A DNA stretch of 64,000 bases, from contig CM042687.1 in the NCBI GenBank assembly GCA_023614405.1, positions 238,974,292 to 239,038,291 on the forward strand, in the 5' to 3' direction. Made by a program: the position numbers and the translations under genes. The notes below the pieces were generated by a model. The model saw only the letters and a list, made by a program, of their open reading frames with translations. It made no database searches and was not told the origin of the DNA. Numbering within the stretch: position 1 is the first letter of the stretch; every line of letters starts with the position of its first letter. Of this stretch, positions 33,255 to 47,134 are shown one piece after another. This stretch comes from Avena insularis (lineage: Eukaryota > Streptophyta > Magnoliopsida > Poales > Poaceae).

Positions 33255-33978
33255 CCCACAGGCTCTACAGTAACTGAGCCACATCACCCGCCCGTACGGG
33301 GTGGCGGCGGCTTCGTCTCATCAAATCCTACAACTATCATGAAGGCACCTATATATTTTGAGGTCCCAGCCGCCATGCAGGCGGCCACCATTCTTAGATT
33401 GTGTCACAACACCACCAAAGGATATCCACACCATAGTTCATCCCTTCCATCCCCATCCTCTCCATTAGCCATGCCATTACTTTGTACTTGAGATCTCCTT
33501 GTAATTTGACGACTAAGAATATTCGATTTCAATATAAGTATTCTGCACAATGTTTTCTATCCTTGATCTTATTGTTATGAGTGAGTAGTCCTCACGGGCT
33601 GCGATTGGGGAGAAACCTCGCAGCGATTATGTGCATCTAATCTATGGGAGTATTGTGTATTGTTTGAAAAAGACATTTGTATCTTTTGTTTCTTTGTCTC
33701 TTGCCTCGACCTTTGGACTTGTAGGTACCCAAGACCCCCAAGATCGATCAAGAATTGAGGTGAGATAATTGGCTAGCAGCGACCTCATAGGAAACCCAGT
33801 GACAGAAAGGGTTTTATGATCTTCGCTTAGCGACCCATTCGAGATCAATAGCAACATATCTCCTTAAGGCTTTGATTTGTGTTTATCACTTAATAACTAT
33901 TTGTAACCCGATGTTTCATGGTACAACCGGTTGGATCAAAAGGCTATCGTTATACCTGTTGCTCGCAGGGGCTTTAGT
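33255..33978 (+). repeat. Probable 5' LTR of element C, left part
   Basis: A leader-like segment with CCTTGTAATTTGACGAC at 33508 (typical of the polyadenylation/R region of plant LTRs). The Copia element at 33979 interrupts it; it resumes at 46617 and runs to the primer site at 46944. An 83-residue frame at 33240-33491 has no known domain. The start of the LTR is not located. Confidence 0.45.
33974..33978. repeat. Target site duplication of the Copia element, left copy
   Basis: TTAGT here, TTATT at 46612-46616; one mismatch. Confidence 0.55.
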
Positions 33979-35745
33979 TGTAGGGTTCATAGCATGGAAA
34001 ACAAAAAAAATCTATTGCATGAACACACAAAACCAAGATCTAATCTATGGCAAATCCAAGATCTAATATACAAGATCGGTGCAACGAGATTGGAGAGAAC
34101 TAACCCTCATAGATCCAAAGCATTTAACAAGATTGGATTCTCATGGTTGATGTGGTCGATCACTTTCCAATCTCAATATCGTGTAGACGATCCTTCCGGC
34201 GCCGTGTTCCGGGAGCGCTTCCACAGTCGGACACATGTATGGTAGTCGATGAAGGCCTTCCTCTCCCTTGTTCCAGCAGGGCAGCGGAGGTTGTAGATCT
34301 CCTTGGAATCCTAAAAGAATGACGGTGTCATGGTGGTGGTGGAGGAGAGAAGTTTCTGTAGGGCTTTGCCTAAGCCAGAGCAGGGTGTAGAGGAGAGGGG
34401 AGGCGCTAGCATCTAGGGTTGTGGTTAGGGGATAGGGGGCGCCCTCACCCCTCCTTATATAGGTGGAGGGGGTGGCGGCCAGGGTTCCCACCCTTGGTCG
34501 TGTCCTTCCCCAACTCCACCAAGTGGCGCCAAGGTGGGAAGAGGGGAAAACTCCCCCCCCCCCCCACAAGTAACCTCTCCCATTTCCTTATTAGGGACAA
34601 GCCCTAATTCGGATTGACCTAGAAGTCTAGGCGAATTGGTCCATGACTTTTCATGACATTGCATCATCTCATTCATTCTCTCCCATGGTGGTGGACCCAC
34701 CGGTGGTCCCTCTAGAACATTCTAGATGTTCCGGTCAAAATAACGAAACTTTTTCGAACCCCAGAAAATGACTTTCCTTATATGAATCTTATTCTCCGGA
34801 CCATTTCGGATCTCCTCATGATGTCATGGATCCAATCCAAGGCTCCGAACAATATTCAGTCTCCAAATCATATTCCATATCTAATTAAACAACATCGACT
34901 CCTTTAGTGTGTCTCCCTACGGTTCGTGAACTATGCAGACATGATCGAGACACCTCTCCAATCTATAACCAATAGTGGGATCTGAAAATCCATAATGGCT
35001 CGCACATATTTCTATGATGACTTCGTGATCGAATGAATTATTTACATACGATACCGATTCCTTTGTCGTGTGATACTTTACTTATTTGAGGTTTGATCGT
35101 CGGTATCTGTATACCTAGTTCAACCTTGTTACCGATAAGTACTCTTTACTCGTTCCGTGATATGACATCCCTTGTGACCTAGTCACATGCTTGCAAGCCA
35201 ATTGGATGACTTTCCACCGAGAGGGCCCAGAGTATAACTATCCGTCATATGGATGGACAAATCCCACTCTTGATCCATGTGCTTCAACGCATACTTTCAG
35301 AATACCTAATGTCACCTTTATAACCACCCAGTTACGAAGTGGTGTTTGATGTCATCAAAGCATCCATCCAGTGATGGTGCTTAACATGATCTTATGGTCG
35401 AAGGATTAGGTTACTATGTATTTGGAAGCATGTAGCAAACAAACTCTAAATGACTTGATCTTATGCTATGTTAACTATAGGAGTGTGTCCATCACATCAT
35501 TCTCTTAATGATATGACCTTGTTATTAATAACATCCAATGTCCATGATCAAGAAACCATGATCATCTATTAATCAATAAGCTAGTTTAACAAGAGGCTTA
35601 CTAGGGACTCTTTTATGTTTACAAAACACATAAGTATTAATGTTTCCGGTTAATACAATTATAGCATGTTATGCAAACATTTATCATAAACACAAAGATA
35701 TAATAATAACAATTTTATTATTGCCTCTTGGGCATATCTCCAACA
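33979..35745 (-). repeat. 3' LTR of the Angela-like Copia
   Basis: Plus strand runs TGTAGGGTTCATAG to CATATCTCCAACA. Minus-strand TATA box CTATATAA at 34455-34462. It contains a run of 13 C at 34553-34565, against 7 C in the partner LTR. Confidence 0.9.
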
Positions 35746-35757
35746 GTCTCCCACTTG
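35746..35757 (-). other. Polypurine tract of the Copia element
   Basis: Minus strand AAGTGGGAGAC adjoins the LTR, a typical Copia plus-strand primer. Confidence 0.65.
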
Positions 35758-38567
35758 CACTAGAGTCAATAATCTAGTTTAAAAACTTTGTGTATTCAAC
35801 ACCTATGGCTTTCTAGTGTTGTATGTACACGATTGGTAGTGGTAAACATAATCTTCAGATCTGACACTTCCCGGTCCGTATGTATTTGCATGTCTTTGCG
35901 TCTTTACGCATCACTCATTCTCGAATGAGATGGCATCATATAAATTTGGTCCTTTGGTGAGACCTTTAGTTCCTTGGGGTTAAAAAATGTCGATACAATT
36001 GTCGTACAATATATCTTCATAGTACTAACCCGATGTGAACCACACCTAGTTTGACAACAAACTACTTGACACAAATGCCCTCTTTTGCTGCTATAATAAC
36101 AGTCATATATTTAGTCTTTTGTTATAGTATCTGTCATAATGTCTTAACTTTGGTACTCATCAAAATTGGTTATGGAACTTCCTTTCCATTACATTGTGCC
36201 ACCCATAGTTTAAATTGAGATAAACTTTAATTTGTATCTTGTGACAAAACTATTATCAATGTAACACTTTAAAATGAACTATCTATCTATTTGTCACCTC
36301 TACATAAATAACATATTCTTTGTTCTTCTAAAAGATCATAAGAATATCCTTACTATTGTCCAATGATTATCTTATAAATCATTCTGGTATCTACTCATAA
36401 CATTTAGAGCATATGACATATTTGTATGTATACATATCATAGTATGATTGATCAAAAATATTCTTTGTGATTTCATTCACCAAGTGTCAAAAAACACTTG
36501 GATCTCATCTCACTTACCAAGTGTCAATACACTTGAATCTTGATTCAATCCTTCCTATGCGACAAGAAACTTTCTAGTAGTTTCTATATTGAGCTATTTC
36601 AATATATCATCTATGTACTCTTGGCACAACCATATTAGCGTCTCGGTCTATCCATGTAGAAATTGATGCCAAATATTCAAGTTTTGCCTAAGTCTTTCAT
36701 AGAAATGAAATTCTTAATTTGTGTCAATAAAAGATACATTATTTACAATCAATAATATGTCTTTCACATAATTATTAGAACTATGTCTTAGTCCTCCTAC
36801 TTAATTTCTTGCAAATGCAAGCATCTTCATCGTCTTCGGTGAAATTAAACTCTTTTAACAGTTTCATCACGGTGAAGATTCCAACTCCGTGATGCTTACT
36901 TCAACCATTGAAGTTTGCATGCCCTATTAGAATACTTTGAATTAATAAAACCCTTTGGATCGTGTCATGTACACGTCCTAGGTAACCATTCTATTAGAAG
37001 AACTTTGTTTTGTTTGTTCAACAATCATATACCAATATATGTAGTGGTAGCTATATTAATCCGTCCAGACTATACATCGCTATGAAAGTTTAAATATTGT
37101 CATAATCAACTCCTTGAACATTGTCGTGAACTGTTTCTCGACATGTGGACTATTTCATAGATGTGAAACATCAATGTATATTTCTTTATAGATCCAAATA
37201 CGATTGTAAGGTCTTACACCTTTCTAGAGGGTCTTCCAAGTTCAAAGCTTGATTTCTCGTGTATGGAACTATCACGAATTTTATGTCTTCAAACCATTTG
37301 ACGGAGTCAGGGCCCATCATCGCTTCTTTGCATACAGTCAGTTCATCATTGTCAGACATCAATGATTTACTCTCAAATCCTAATATTTGATTGTTTACCC
37401 AACCTACTTGGTTAATTGGAACTTATACATTTGTGACCATAACCTTTGAGGTACGTGAGCCATGAGCATCGTTGCCGCCTCCGGGACACTTTTCGGTGCT
37501 GCGCAACTCCGTACATATAGCTAAAGTTCAATAACCTTATCAAAGTTCTATTGTCCTCCCACTTAACTTTTCACGAAAATGTCCTTCTCAAGAAACTTGA
37601 CGTTCTAAGCGATAAACACTTTTGTCTTCGGTGTTATGGAGGAATACCCAATGGTTATTCGAAATAACCTACAAATACATGCTCATCCGACTTTGGCTTA
37701 TGCCTAGCATACCAACATTTTAAGAAAGGACAACTTAGGTTTTATCCCAAACCATAACTTATATGGTGTCATTTCAACGAATCACAATGGTGCTCTTTTC
37801 AGTGTAAAAGCGGTAGTCACTAAAGCTTTAATCTTTAAAATACAATGGCAGTTTTATAACTGACACCTTTGATTTCACCATGTCAAACAAGATTTCATTA
37901 CATATCTCGAACACTCTGTACTCCTATGGTGTTTTGGGAAATGCAAATCCATGTAACGATTCCTCAAATCTTAGGTGTTATGCTAAACTTGTAACTCAAA
38001 TATCTTCCTTTATGATCCAATGATAAATTCTTTATTTTCTTGTTACAATGATTTTCCACTTCATCTTGAAAGTATTTGAACATTTTCAAATATTTCATAC
38101 TTCTTCCTCATTAAGTAAATATACAGATGTATTCACTAAAATTACCGGAGAAAGCATATGAAGTTGAAATCCATCGCTCACGACTATACATAATGGACTA
38201 CATACATCAATATGTACAAATTCCAATAAGTTAGTCGTTTGTTCTTCCAGGCCTTTCAACTAAGTTTCAATTATCTTCAGGAAAGTCTCACAAGTGTCAT
38301 TTGATCAAAATCAAAAGACTCCAAAATTCCATCAACATGGAGTTTCTACATGTTTTCTTTCCAATATAATTTAAATGGCGATGTCACTTCTTAAGTAATC
38401 TTTTAATCATTTGTCTTTTGATATTTTTAGCATTAGTTTTACGGACGTGATTTCTCCAACCAGACTTGTAAATCATCCATCTTATATGAAACATGGTAAT
38501 TATTTGAACAACCTTTTGTTCTCATAATACCTGATCGAAATAACAATTATTGAAACAAATCTTGAAG
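35758..38567 (-). pseudogene. Copia pol remnant (RT/integrase end)
   Basis: No open frame over 100 residues, but the minus strand keeps recognisable Copia pol text. Near 37695-37560 it reads PKSDEHVFVGY, then a broken segment with frameshifts, then a KFLEKDI-like stretch, as at the end of a Copia integrase. AT-rich sequence to the left (35760-37400) should be the RT and RNase H part, but it is too mutated for me to place catalytic residues. Decay is by stops and frameshifts throughout. Confidence 0.5.
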
Positions 38568-38572
38568 GTAAG
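38568..38572. repeat. Target site duplication GTAAG, left copy
   Basis: Identical to 42631-42635. Confidence 0.85.
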
Positions 38573-41500
38573 TGTAAGGGTCCCAACCTTTAATAAGGTA
38601 GAGTCCCCTGTGTTTACAATGCTAGTCCCTGGATCAATAGCTAGCATCCACAGTTAAGATGTAATATCAAGAAACAAAGGTCATAATACAACTTTATAAC
38701 CAGGAATAACATAATTTTATTACATCTTACATAGCTCATTTGGCTATTACATTACATTGCAGCAGAATAACTATAAGCAGGGGGTCCTTCATCTTCAAAG
38801 TGCCACAGGCAGACATGTTGGTTGTAGACTTTGTAATCCTAATCAATCAACTTCACTAATATCAATCAACCTGCAACATACAAGTTACAGCCACAAGGGT
38901 CAATACATTTGAATTGTATTGGCAAGTGATACTATGGTAGTATAGTGGAGTCTATCATCTATATGCATTTGGCTAAGTGGGGTTGAGGCTTGCATTGCTC
39001 AAAATATATTTTTCCTTATCATTTGAAAATACTAAGTTTTTGTTTTGACAAAATCTTTTCCAAGGCATCTCTCAATCAAAGATTGAAGATTTCAATAACC
39101 CTTGTTCAACCACAAGTTTTTAACTTTGAAATTTGAATGATGAGATTCTTGATTGCTTCCATGTCTTGATGCTCAAATTGTCCTTTACCAGGGACATGGC
39201 TAAGTACTTAGATTTTGCACTCTGCAGAGGTGGTGCACTTTCCCCACAAGACTTGGTTTCCCAAGACAAGATCTTTCAGAAGCCTTCCCTTAGACCAAAA
39301 TGGACGCGTTCCAACCTATCAAACTCTACCACCAACTGTCCATATGGCTAAGTTCTTGCAACCTATATGATCCAGGCAGAGCCCATAATGCCAAGTGGTC
39401 GACTTGAAGCTTCTCAACATTTGACATCTCAAATCTCTTTGTTCCTGGGTGGCCATCCACAAGTGAGATACACAAGGTCAACCATAGACATGGGCCTTGT
39501 GAACCACTCAACCAAAAACCACCAAGCAATTACCATTCCACCCAGGTGATTCATTAACTTAGTTGTTTTATTAAACAAAAACACAAGTCCTCAGACTTAG
39601 AAATTTTTCATAGTATGGATATATATTCCACCCTTGTTTTCTATTAGCTAGGATAAGCTTGATAGTAGTAGGAATCTTAACTTAGGAAAATTTCTACTAA
39701 GGTTTAATCTACTAGGTTTTCCTATAGCAAGGTTTATACTTAGCAAAAATTCCATGCAAGTTTTACTTAGAAAAATCACTAATGCATAGTGAAAGTAATG
39801 GGACAAAAAGTATGAAGCATCACTTGCCTTTTTGGTAGAGGGTATAAGTTCACTCCTTGTCCTTGCAACAATCACACTCTTCAAGTCACTACAATTCAAT
39901 CAAACAAGGCACAAACTCAATCTACCAATCAAGCAAAACATCACATAAAATAACAAAGTCAAGGTAATGCATGCAAACATGCCAAGCTTTGTTTTATTTT
40001 AAAAAGTGGTTCCTAATGGGTCATAAACATTTGATAACACCTATTGGTCATTTTTTTTAAAGTGGCAAAGTCATTTGCAAAAGGTTTCACTTCATAAACC
40101 ATTTTCAAAACAAAGTATCATTTTATGTGGTGTAGAAATGTTTTTACTAAGGCATTAATCTATAGGATTCACAAAATATGTTTTCAAACCATAAAACTTG
40201 GTGTTTGGGGTCAGAGAGTTTAAACCAAAACATTTCCCAAAAGTTTTCTTCCAAAACCATTTTTAATAAATAAACCATATTTTTATTTGACTAGAAATGG
40301 TTTTAAATCAAAGAATCATTCTTTTGTTTCACCAAAAACATTTTTGAAACCACAAAGTGTTTCCTATGGTCAGTAGGTTCAAATCACACCATTTGCCAAA
40401 GATTTTATCTCCAAAATCATTTTTGAACAATTTTTATAATCTAATCAAGCATACAAATGTTTCTGCAAAAACAAACATTTTTCCAGAGGTTTTACTAAAC
40501 AAATGGCATGGTTGGCTAGGGCTTGTCTTGCTGATTCTATTGATATAAAATTTGCAAAATTTGGACGTGTGGAACTAAAGTTGTGCAATTTTCAAAATCA
40601 CATATCATATTGAAATGTTTCTGTTTTTAACTCACACTCAGAGCCACGTGTCTGATTCCCATTGGGTCATACCGGTTCGTTCGGATCAGCAACGTGGACC
40701 GCAGGATTAAAGTGAATCGTGCGGCACAGGATCGATCTTACCCCTTTGATAAGTCAATCAATCGCGTGCCTCGGATCTGGATCGAACGGCTCCTAATGCC
40801 TTGCCAAGAACTGGCGGCGCGACGACGGTGGCGCGCGGCGGCGGTGCTCTGGCTACGGCGTAACAGCGAGAACAGGAAGCGAGAGGAGTAGGGGAGATGC
40901 TCACCAGAATCTCCGTGGAATGCTGGTGCTCAACGTGGTCGTCTCCGTCGAAGGGGCGCTCGGGGTGGACGGCAATTGCTCGCCGGAGTTTAGGACAGCG
41001 TCGGGCACGCACTGGCGTCGCAGTTGGCGAGGCTACAAGTCACGGAAAGGCAAAACAGGGGGTCTGTTGGACGCGCAAGAGAGAGCAGAGCGTAGGAGTA
41101 TCATCCTGAGATGAAGGGGAGGTCGGTGTTACCAGGGGGTCGTCGGAGAAGAACCAGACGCGGCGGCGCTCTGTGGTTGTTGGAGTCGAGGTTCTGGGGC
41201 ACCCGCGGTTGAATGGGAGGTACAGGGAGATGCTCCTGGGAGTGGGGAAGGTGTGAGCTTGGTCGGGGAGGTAAGGGGTGGCATGGTTCGGTCGAAATTG
41301 TCGCTGGAGTGTCGTCGGAGCAGCGGCGGTGCAAGGCTGATTCGAGGCAGCCTAGGGGCTCTATGGTAGCGGGGTTTGAGGGGAAATGAAGAGGAGGCCT
41401 GGGCGATTAAGCTTGCGTGATCAAAGCGAGTAATGGTGGCCGCGTTAAGACGAATTAAACCGGAGGAATCAACGGCAGGAGCGGGGAAGAACGGGTCGCG

Positions 41501-42630
41501 GGTGTAGACGATGAACAGGGGAGGGTGGGGTCGGCTGGTCAGTGAGAAAGGGAGTGAGGGGAGGGTCCACCTGTCATTGGTTCTGCGGGTGCGGGTGTGG
41601 GTGAAAGAAAACGCTTGGGGGGGAAAGAGGAGATGGGCTGGCTGGGCTTAATGGGCCAGGTTGGGTTGGGTCGACCAGGTTCATATATTTTTTTCCAGTT
41701 CTGAATCTTTTTCTTTTTCTATTTCTTTTTCTGTTTTGAAATTCAAACAAACAAACCAAACATTCAATTCAATTCAAACATTCACCACACTTGTAATGAG
41801 TTTTGGTTCTGTTTAACAACATAAACCAAATCCCAAAAATAAAATAAAATAAAATAATTTTAATCTTTTTAGGATCCATTCATTAATTAAATAAAATGGA
41901 CCTTAGTTATTTAATCAAATAGGGTTTGATTTATTTAATAAAATCTCCATTTGAAATCTAGATATTTTCAAAACCAAATCAGTAGGTTTTATTTAGAAAG
42001 TAAAGAATACTTGGAAAACTTGTTTAAAATAAAATAACATTTTTATTTTAGGGTCCATTAATAATTAAATAAAATGGACCTTAGTTATTTAATCAAATAT
42101 GATTTGTTTTATTAAAATCTTTATTTTGAAATCTAAAATAAAACCAAAACACTTCAGTAGGTTTTATTTGAGAATATAAAATACTTGGAAAACTTATTTA
42201 AAATAATTTAATAAGTTTTAGTGTTTATTTAAAATGAAAAACCTTTATTTTTAATAAAACTGGATATTAATAAATCCTCATTATTTTGTTTAAATAATCT
42301 TTTACTCTTTTAATCAAAACAAAACATTTTGTTTCAAAATCTTGGCCAAGGTTTAATTTGGCTTTATAAATAATCCTTGTTTATAAATCTATCTTTTCTT
42401 TTGAAACCAAATCTTTTTATTAAAAGATTCAAAATAGTAATTCCAAATATTTTTAACTTTATTGTTTATTTAACTTTTTAAATCCCTTTAGGATTTTATT
42501 TAATCCAAAATAGGTTTTGAAAGTTTCCAAATGGATTCAAAAGTTTCTTCTCACCCTGAAAATCAACAAAGTTTTATTTTATTCATTTATTTTTCACATT
42601 ACAAGATTTGGAAAATCTTGGGATGTGACA
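38573..42630 (-). repeat. Long solo LTR, 4.06 kb, nested in the Copia element
   Basis: Plus strand runs TGTAAGGGTCCC to TTGGGATGTGACA with perfect GTAAG duplications. On the minus strand it starts TGTCACATCCCAAG, like the copy at 6032-9224. It holds no gag or pol. Features shared with that copy include the TTTGCACTCTGCAGAGG motif near 39214 and a GC island (40640-41600). AT-rich tails with repeated TTAATTAAATAAAATGGACC-like units (41870-41905 and 42050-42080) are present. Solo LTR by recombination is the simplest explanation. Confidence 0.85.
40640..41600 (-). other. GC island of the 4.06 kb solo LTR
   Basis: GC-rich, with a minus-strand splice-donor-like CTGGTGAGC at 40899-40907. Short frames here have no domain. 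Confidence 0.35.
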
Positions 42631-42635
42631 GTAAG
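42631..42635. repeat. Target site duplication GTAAG, right copy
   Basis: Pairs with 38568-38572. Confidence 0.85.
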
Positions 42636-44840
42636 CTTTGATATCAACGAGAAACACAGCAACACCTTGTTTGTTTTCGATGAACATAATCACATATTCT
42701 CTTGATGGTTTAGGTAGGCCATTGCAGTTCATAATTGTGTTGTCATGTATGACATTTCACACCAACCAATTTGGTATCCAATGTCCAAGAACTACATTGT
42801 TTAACAAGCAAAGAATACAACAATAACATGTGTATCTTCTATACACCTAAGCTGGATGTTTCCATCCTTTTATCTTTCCGCCAAATATCTCAAAGATTCT
42901 CTTTCATCATTTCCTTTCCTTTTTAAAAGAATCTATCAACATCAACAATGGCGCCATACACATGACACATAGTCCAGAACTGTGTATAGTCAAATACTAA
43001 TACCTTTGGACTTGCACTTTGAAGTAGATCACCATCATCAAATGTTTGGCGTTCTTTCAAAATCCATTCTTTAGTAATATTTTAGTGTAGTAAACATTTT
43101 ACCTACATCTTCTATTCATCCTTATCATGACAACTTTCATGATCAAGCTACCATAGCTTATAAAGGTGAACCGCGAGTATAATGTTGCTTTCCAAAACCT
43201 TTTGGAGGATTAGGACGACTAGCGTCTTCAACCTTTGTAAATTCTCATCAAATATGAGAACATATATTTTACTAAATTATACTCTATTATGTTGCAACCA
43301 AAACATTGTTTTAGATATCGCAATATCTTCCACACATGATGGTTTCCGAAACAATTCTTCCAGCTTCCTAGATAACCTTGATAATAAAACAATCTTTTGA
43401 ATATGAAGAATCATGGAGGCAAACATGATACTTTAGATATTAACACTGGAATTGTTACTCTAGATTTAATACCAATTATTAAACTTCATGGAGTAAACGG
43501 GGTTTACTAAAGTTTGCGGTAGGACTTTTAAACTTTAGATTCACACTCAAAATAATACGATACCAGTTCGTAAAGTAACTAACCAGAATTCTATAGTTCT
43601 ATTATCTCAATTATAACTAAGCGTAAGGTGGTGAACGGATGCTAATGACTACAAAAATTGTGCAAATTCACTTTGATTTAAGTTATGATAAATTGTGTTC
43701 AACTTTTAATCTTATTACTGTTGAAATCCCACTCAAAGCAACATCCCTCGAGTCATTTTGGTGATTACACGAACCAAATCCACTACACCACGTCCGATCA
43801 TCACGAGAGATGATGTAGCTTCAAAGGCGACCAATCCACATGTTCATCATATCTTCCATATGACTAATGCTTTACCTTTCTGTATCCTATGTTCCGAGGA
43901 CTTGTCTGTACATGCTAGGCTCGTCAAGGTTAACCTTAGTATCTGCATGTGCAAATATGGCTTGCATCCGTTGTATGCACACGTAGAATCTATCACAACC
44001 GATCATCACGTGATGCTTCGAAATGACGAATCTTGGCAATGGTGCCTAGTAAGGACAAACACTAATTACTTGATATTTAGTGAGAGGGATCATCTTATAG
44101 TGTTACTGTCGTGAGCTAAGCAATACAGGATGCATAAAAAGGATTAACATCACATGCAATTCATAATATGTGATATGATATAACCTTTCTTCTTATGCAT
44201 TTGATATCCATCTTCAAAGCACGAACGTGATCTCCATCATCACCAGCGTGGCGTCAAGGTCAATGGCGTCGCTTCATGGTTTTCCATCACCAACAGCAAC
44301 TATTACAACTACTTGGAATAAAGCTATTATATGATGAATAGACACACAGGTCTTAACGAATTTAAAGACAACCATAAGGCTCATGCCGGTTGACAACTTA
44401 CAATAAGGATCATTGCTTACATCATATATAATCACAATCACATCATGACCATATCACATCACAACACAAGCCCTGCAAAAATAAGTTAGACGCCTCTAAT
44501 TTTCTTTGCATGTTTTACGTGGCTGGGGCTTTTGAATAAGAACCGTTCTAACTTACGAACATGAACCAAAACGTTGATACAAGTATTGTCAAGTGCCTAT
44601 TGTAAATTTAATCTTCACTATGGTGGGAGAGACAGACACCCGCAAAGCCACTTGTGCAATGCAAGTTGCACGTTGAGCGTGGAGCAAGTCTCATGTACGA
44701 TGACATGTATGGTTAGCCCGGGCCGCTTCATCCCACTATCCTGCAAGATGCAAAGTACACAAAAAGCAAACGACAAAAAAAGCATCAACGCCCACAAAAC
44801 CATTGTGTTCTACTCGTGCAACGGATCTATGCATAGAGTC
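42636..44840 (-). pseudogene. Copia gag/protease/integrase remnant
   Basis: The 5' half of the Copia interior. No coherent domain could be read; the 118-residue frame on the plus strand at 43758-44114 is antisense to the expected genes and has no motif. Position next to the primer site implies gag lay at about 43700-44500. Confidence 0.4.
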
Positions 44841-44853
44841 GGCTCTGATACCA
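44841..44853 (-). other. Primer binding site of the Copia element (initiator tRNA-Met)
   Basis: Minus strand TGGTATCAGAGCC, a match to the standard plant Copia primer site, one base inside the LTR. Confidence 0.9.
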
Positions 44854-44854
44854 C

Positions 44855-46611
44855 TATAGGGTTCAAAGCATGGAAAACAAAAAATCTATCGCATGAACAC
44901 ACAAAACCAAGATCTAATCTATGGCAAAGCCAAGATCTAATCTACGAGATCGTTGCAACGATATTGTAGAGAACTAACCCTCATAGATCCAAAGCATTTG
45001 ACGAGATCGGATTCTCGTGGTTGATGTAGTTGATCACTTGCCGATCTCAATATCGTGTAGACGATCCTTTCGGCGCCGCGTTCTGGCAGAGCTTCTGCAG
45101 TCAGTCACACGTACGGTAGTCGATGAATACCTTCCTATCCCTTGTTCCAGCAGAGCAGCAGAGGTTGTAGATCTCCTCGAAATCCTAAAAGAATGACGGT
45201 GTGGTGGTGGTGGAGGAGAGAAGTTTCTGTAGGGCTTTGCCTAAGCCGGAGCAGGGTGTGGAGGAGAGAGGGGAGGCGCCGGCGGCTAGGGTTATGGTGA
45301 GGGGATAGGGGGAACCCTCGCCCCTCCTTATATAGGTGCAGGGGGCGGCGGCCAAGGTTCCCACCCTTGGTCGTGTCCTTCCCCAACTCCACCAAGTGGC
45401 GCAAAGGTGGGAAGAGGGGAAAACTCCCCCCCAAGTAACCTCTCCCCTTTCCTTATTAGGGACAAGCCCCAATTCGGATTGACCTAGAGGTCTAGGCGCA
45501 TTGGTCCATGACTTTTCATGACATTGCATCATATCATGCATTCTCTCCCACGGTGGTGGACCCACTGGTGGTCCCTCTAGAACATTCTAGATGTTCTGGT
45601 CAAAATACCAAAACTTTTCCAAACCCCGGAAAAATGACTTTCCTTATATGAATCGTATTCTCCGGACCATTCCGGATCTCCTCGTGATGTCCTGGATCCA
45701 ATCCGAGGCTCCAAACAATATTCAGTCTCCAACTCATATTCCATATCTACTTAAACAACATCGACTCCTTAAGTGTGTCTCCCTACGGTTCGTGAACTAT
45801 GCAGACATGATCGAGACACCTCTCCAATCAATAACCAATAGTGGGATCTGAAAATCCATAATGGCTCGTACGTATTTCTATGATGACTTCGTGATCGAAT
45901 GAACTATTTACACCCGATACCGATTCCCTTTGTCGCGTGATATTTTACTTATTTGAGGTTTGATCGTCGGTATCTCTATACCTAGTTCAACCTTGTTACC
46001 GATAAGTACTCTTTACTCGTTCCGTGATATGAGATCCCTTGTGACCTAGTCACATGCTTGCAAGCCAATTGGATGACATTCCACCGAGAGGGCCCAGAGT
46101 ATAACTATCTGTCATATGGATGGAAAAATCCCACTCTTGATCCATGTGCTTCAATGCATACTTTCAGAATACCTAATGCCACCTTTATAACCACCCAGTT
46201 ATGAATTGGTGTTTGATGTCATCAAAGCATCCATCTAGTGATGGTGATTAACATGATCTCATGTTCAAAGGATTAGGTTACTATGTATTTAGAAGCATGT
46301 AGCAAACAAACTCTAAATGACTTGATCTTATGATATGTTAACTATAGCAGTGTGTCCATCACATCATTCTCTTAATGATATGACCTTGCTATTAATAACA
46401 TCCAATGTCCATGATCAGGAAACCATGATCATCTATTAATCAACAAGCTAGTTTAACAAGAGGCTTACTAGGGACTCTTTTATGTTTACAAAACACACAA
46501 GTATTATGTTTCCGGTTAATACAATTATAGCATGTTATGCAAACATTTATCATAAACATAAAGATATAATAATAACCATTTTATCATTGCCTCTTGGGCA
46601 TATCTCCAACA
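44855..46611 (-). repeat. 5' LTR of the Angela-like Copia
   Basis: Partner of 33979-35745. TATA box on the minus strand at 45328-45335. Its plus-strand first bases are TATAGGG where the partner has TGTAGGG. Confidence 0.9.
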
Positions 46612-46943
46612 TTATTATATTAGGACGTGCTGCCCACAAAGATTATCTCTATTGGAATAGTACAGATGACTATGCTTATTATTATCTTTTATCCCATATG
46701 TTGTGCACTTCAGGTGTATCTTCAACCCTGGCATATCTCCATCTATTTAATCAACCCACAATATAAAGTAAACTAGATTGATCCGGTAAACAAAGGTAAA
46801 ATGAAAAAGAAAGTCTTGTAGACATGTCATTATTTTCATTCTTATTAGCATTGTTTCCCAAGTTTCGATTAAACCTAGGTCTACTAAGGAAAAAGCTACT
46901 ATAATGCATCTGTAATCTGAATCGAAGGTATTAACCCTTTATC

Positions 46944-46961
46944 TGGTGTCGTTGCCGGGGA
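46944..46961 (+). other. Primer binding site of element C (tRNA-Asp)
   Basis: TGGTGTCGTTGCCGGGGA, one mismatch to the tRNA-Asp complement. Confidence 0.85.
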
Positions 46962-47134
46962 AGCAATTCGCTATCCTGGTGAGGTCACTAGAGACCTTGT
47001 TTTTGTTTTAATTTTTGTTTGTAGTTTATTTCTTGTTATTAGTTTACTTTATTGTTATCTATTTGAAAATCCAAAAAAATAGTTACTTATTTATTTGTTT
47101 CTCTTAATTTATAAAAACCAAAAAGAAAAGAGCA

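Larger units (their letters stand above)
33979..46611 (-). mobile_element. Decayed Angela/BARE-like Copia retrotransposon
   Basis: LTRs at 33979-35745 and 44855-46611 flank a degraded interior. On the minus strand the LTR begins TGTTGGAGATATGCCC, the hallmark of Triticeae Angela/BARE elements. A tRNA-Met primer site and a polypurine tract are in place. Without the solo LTR nested at 38573-42630 the element is about 8.6 kb, close to the usual size. No long frame remains; only scattered pol segments can be read. The right LTR starts TA, not TG, and the target duplication has one mismatch, so this is an old insertion. Confidence 0.85.
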
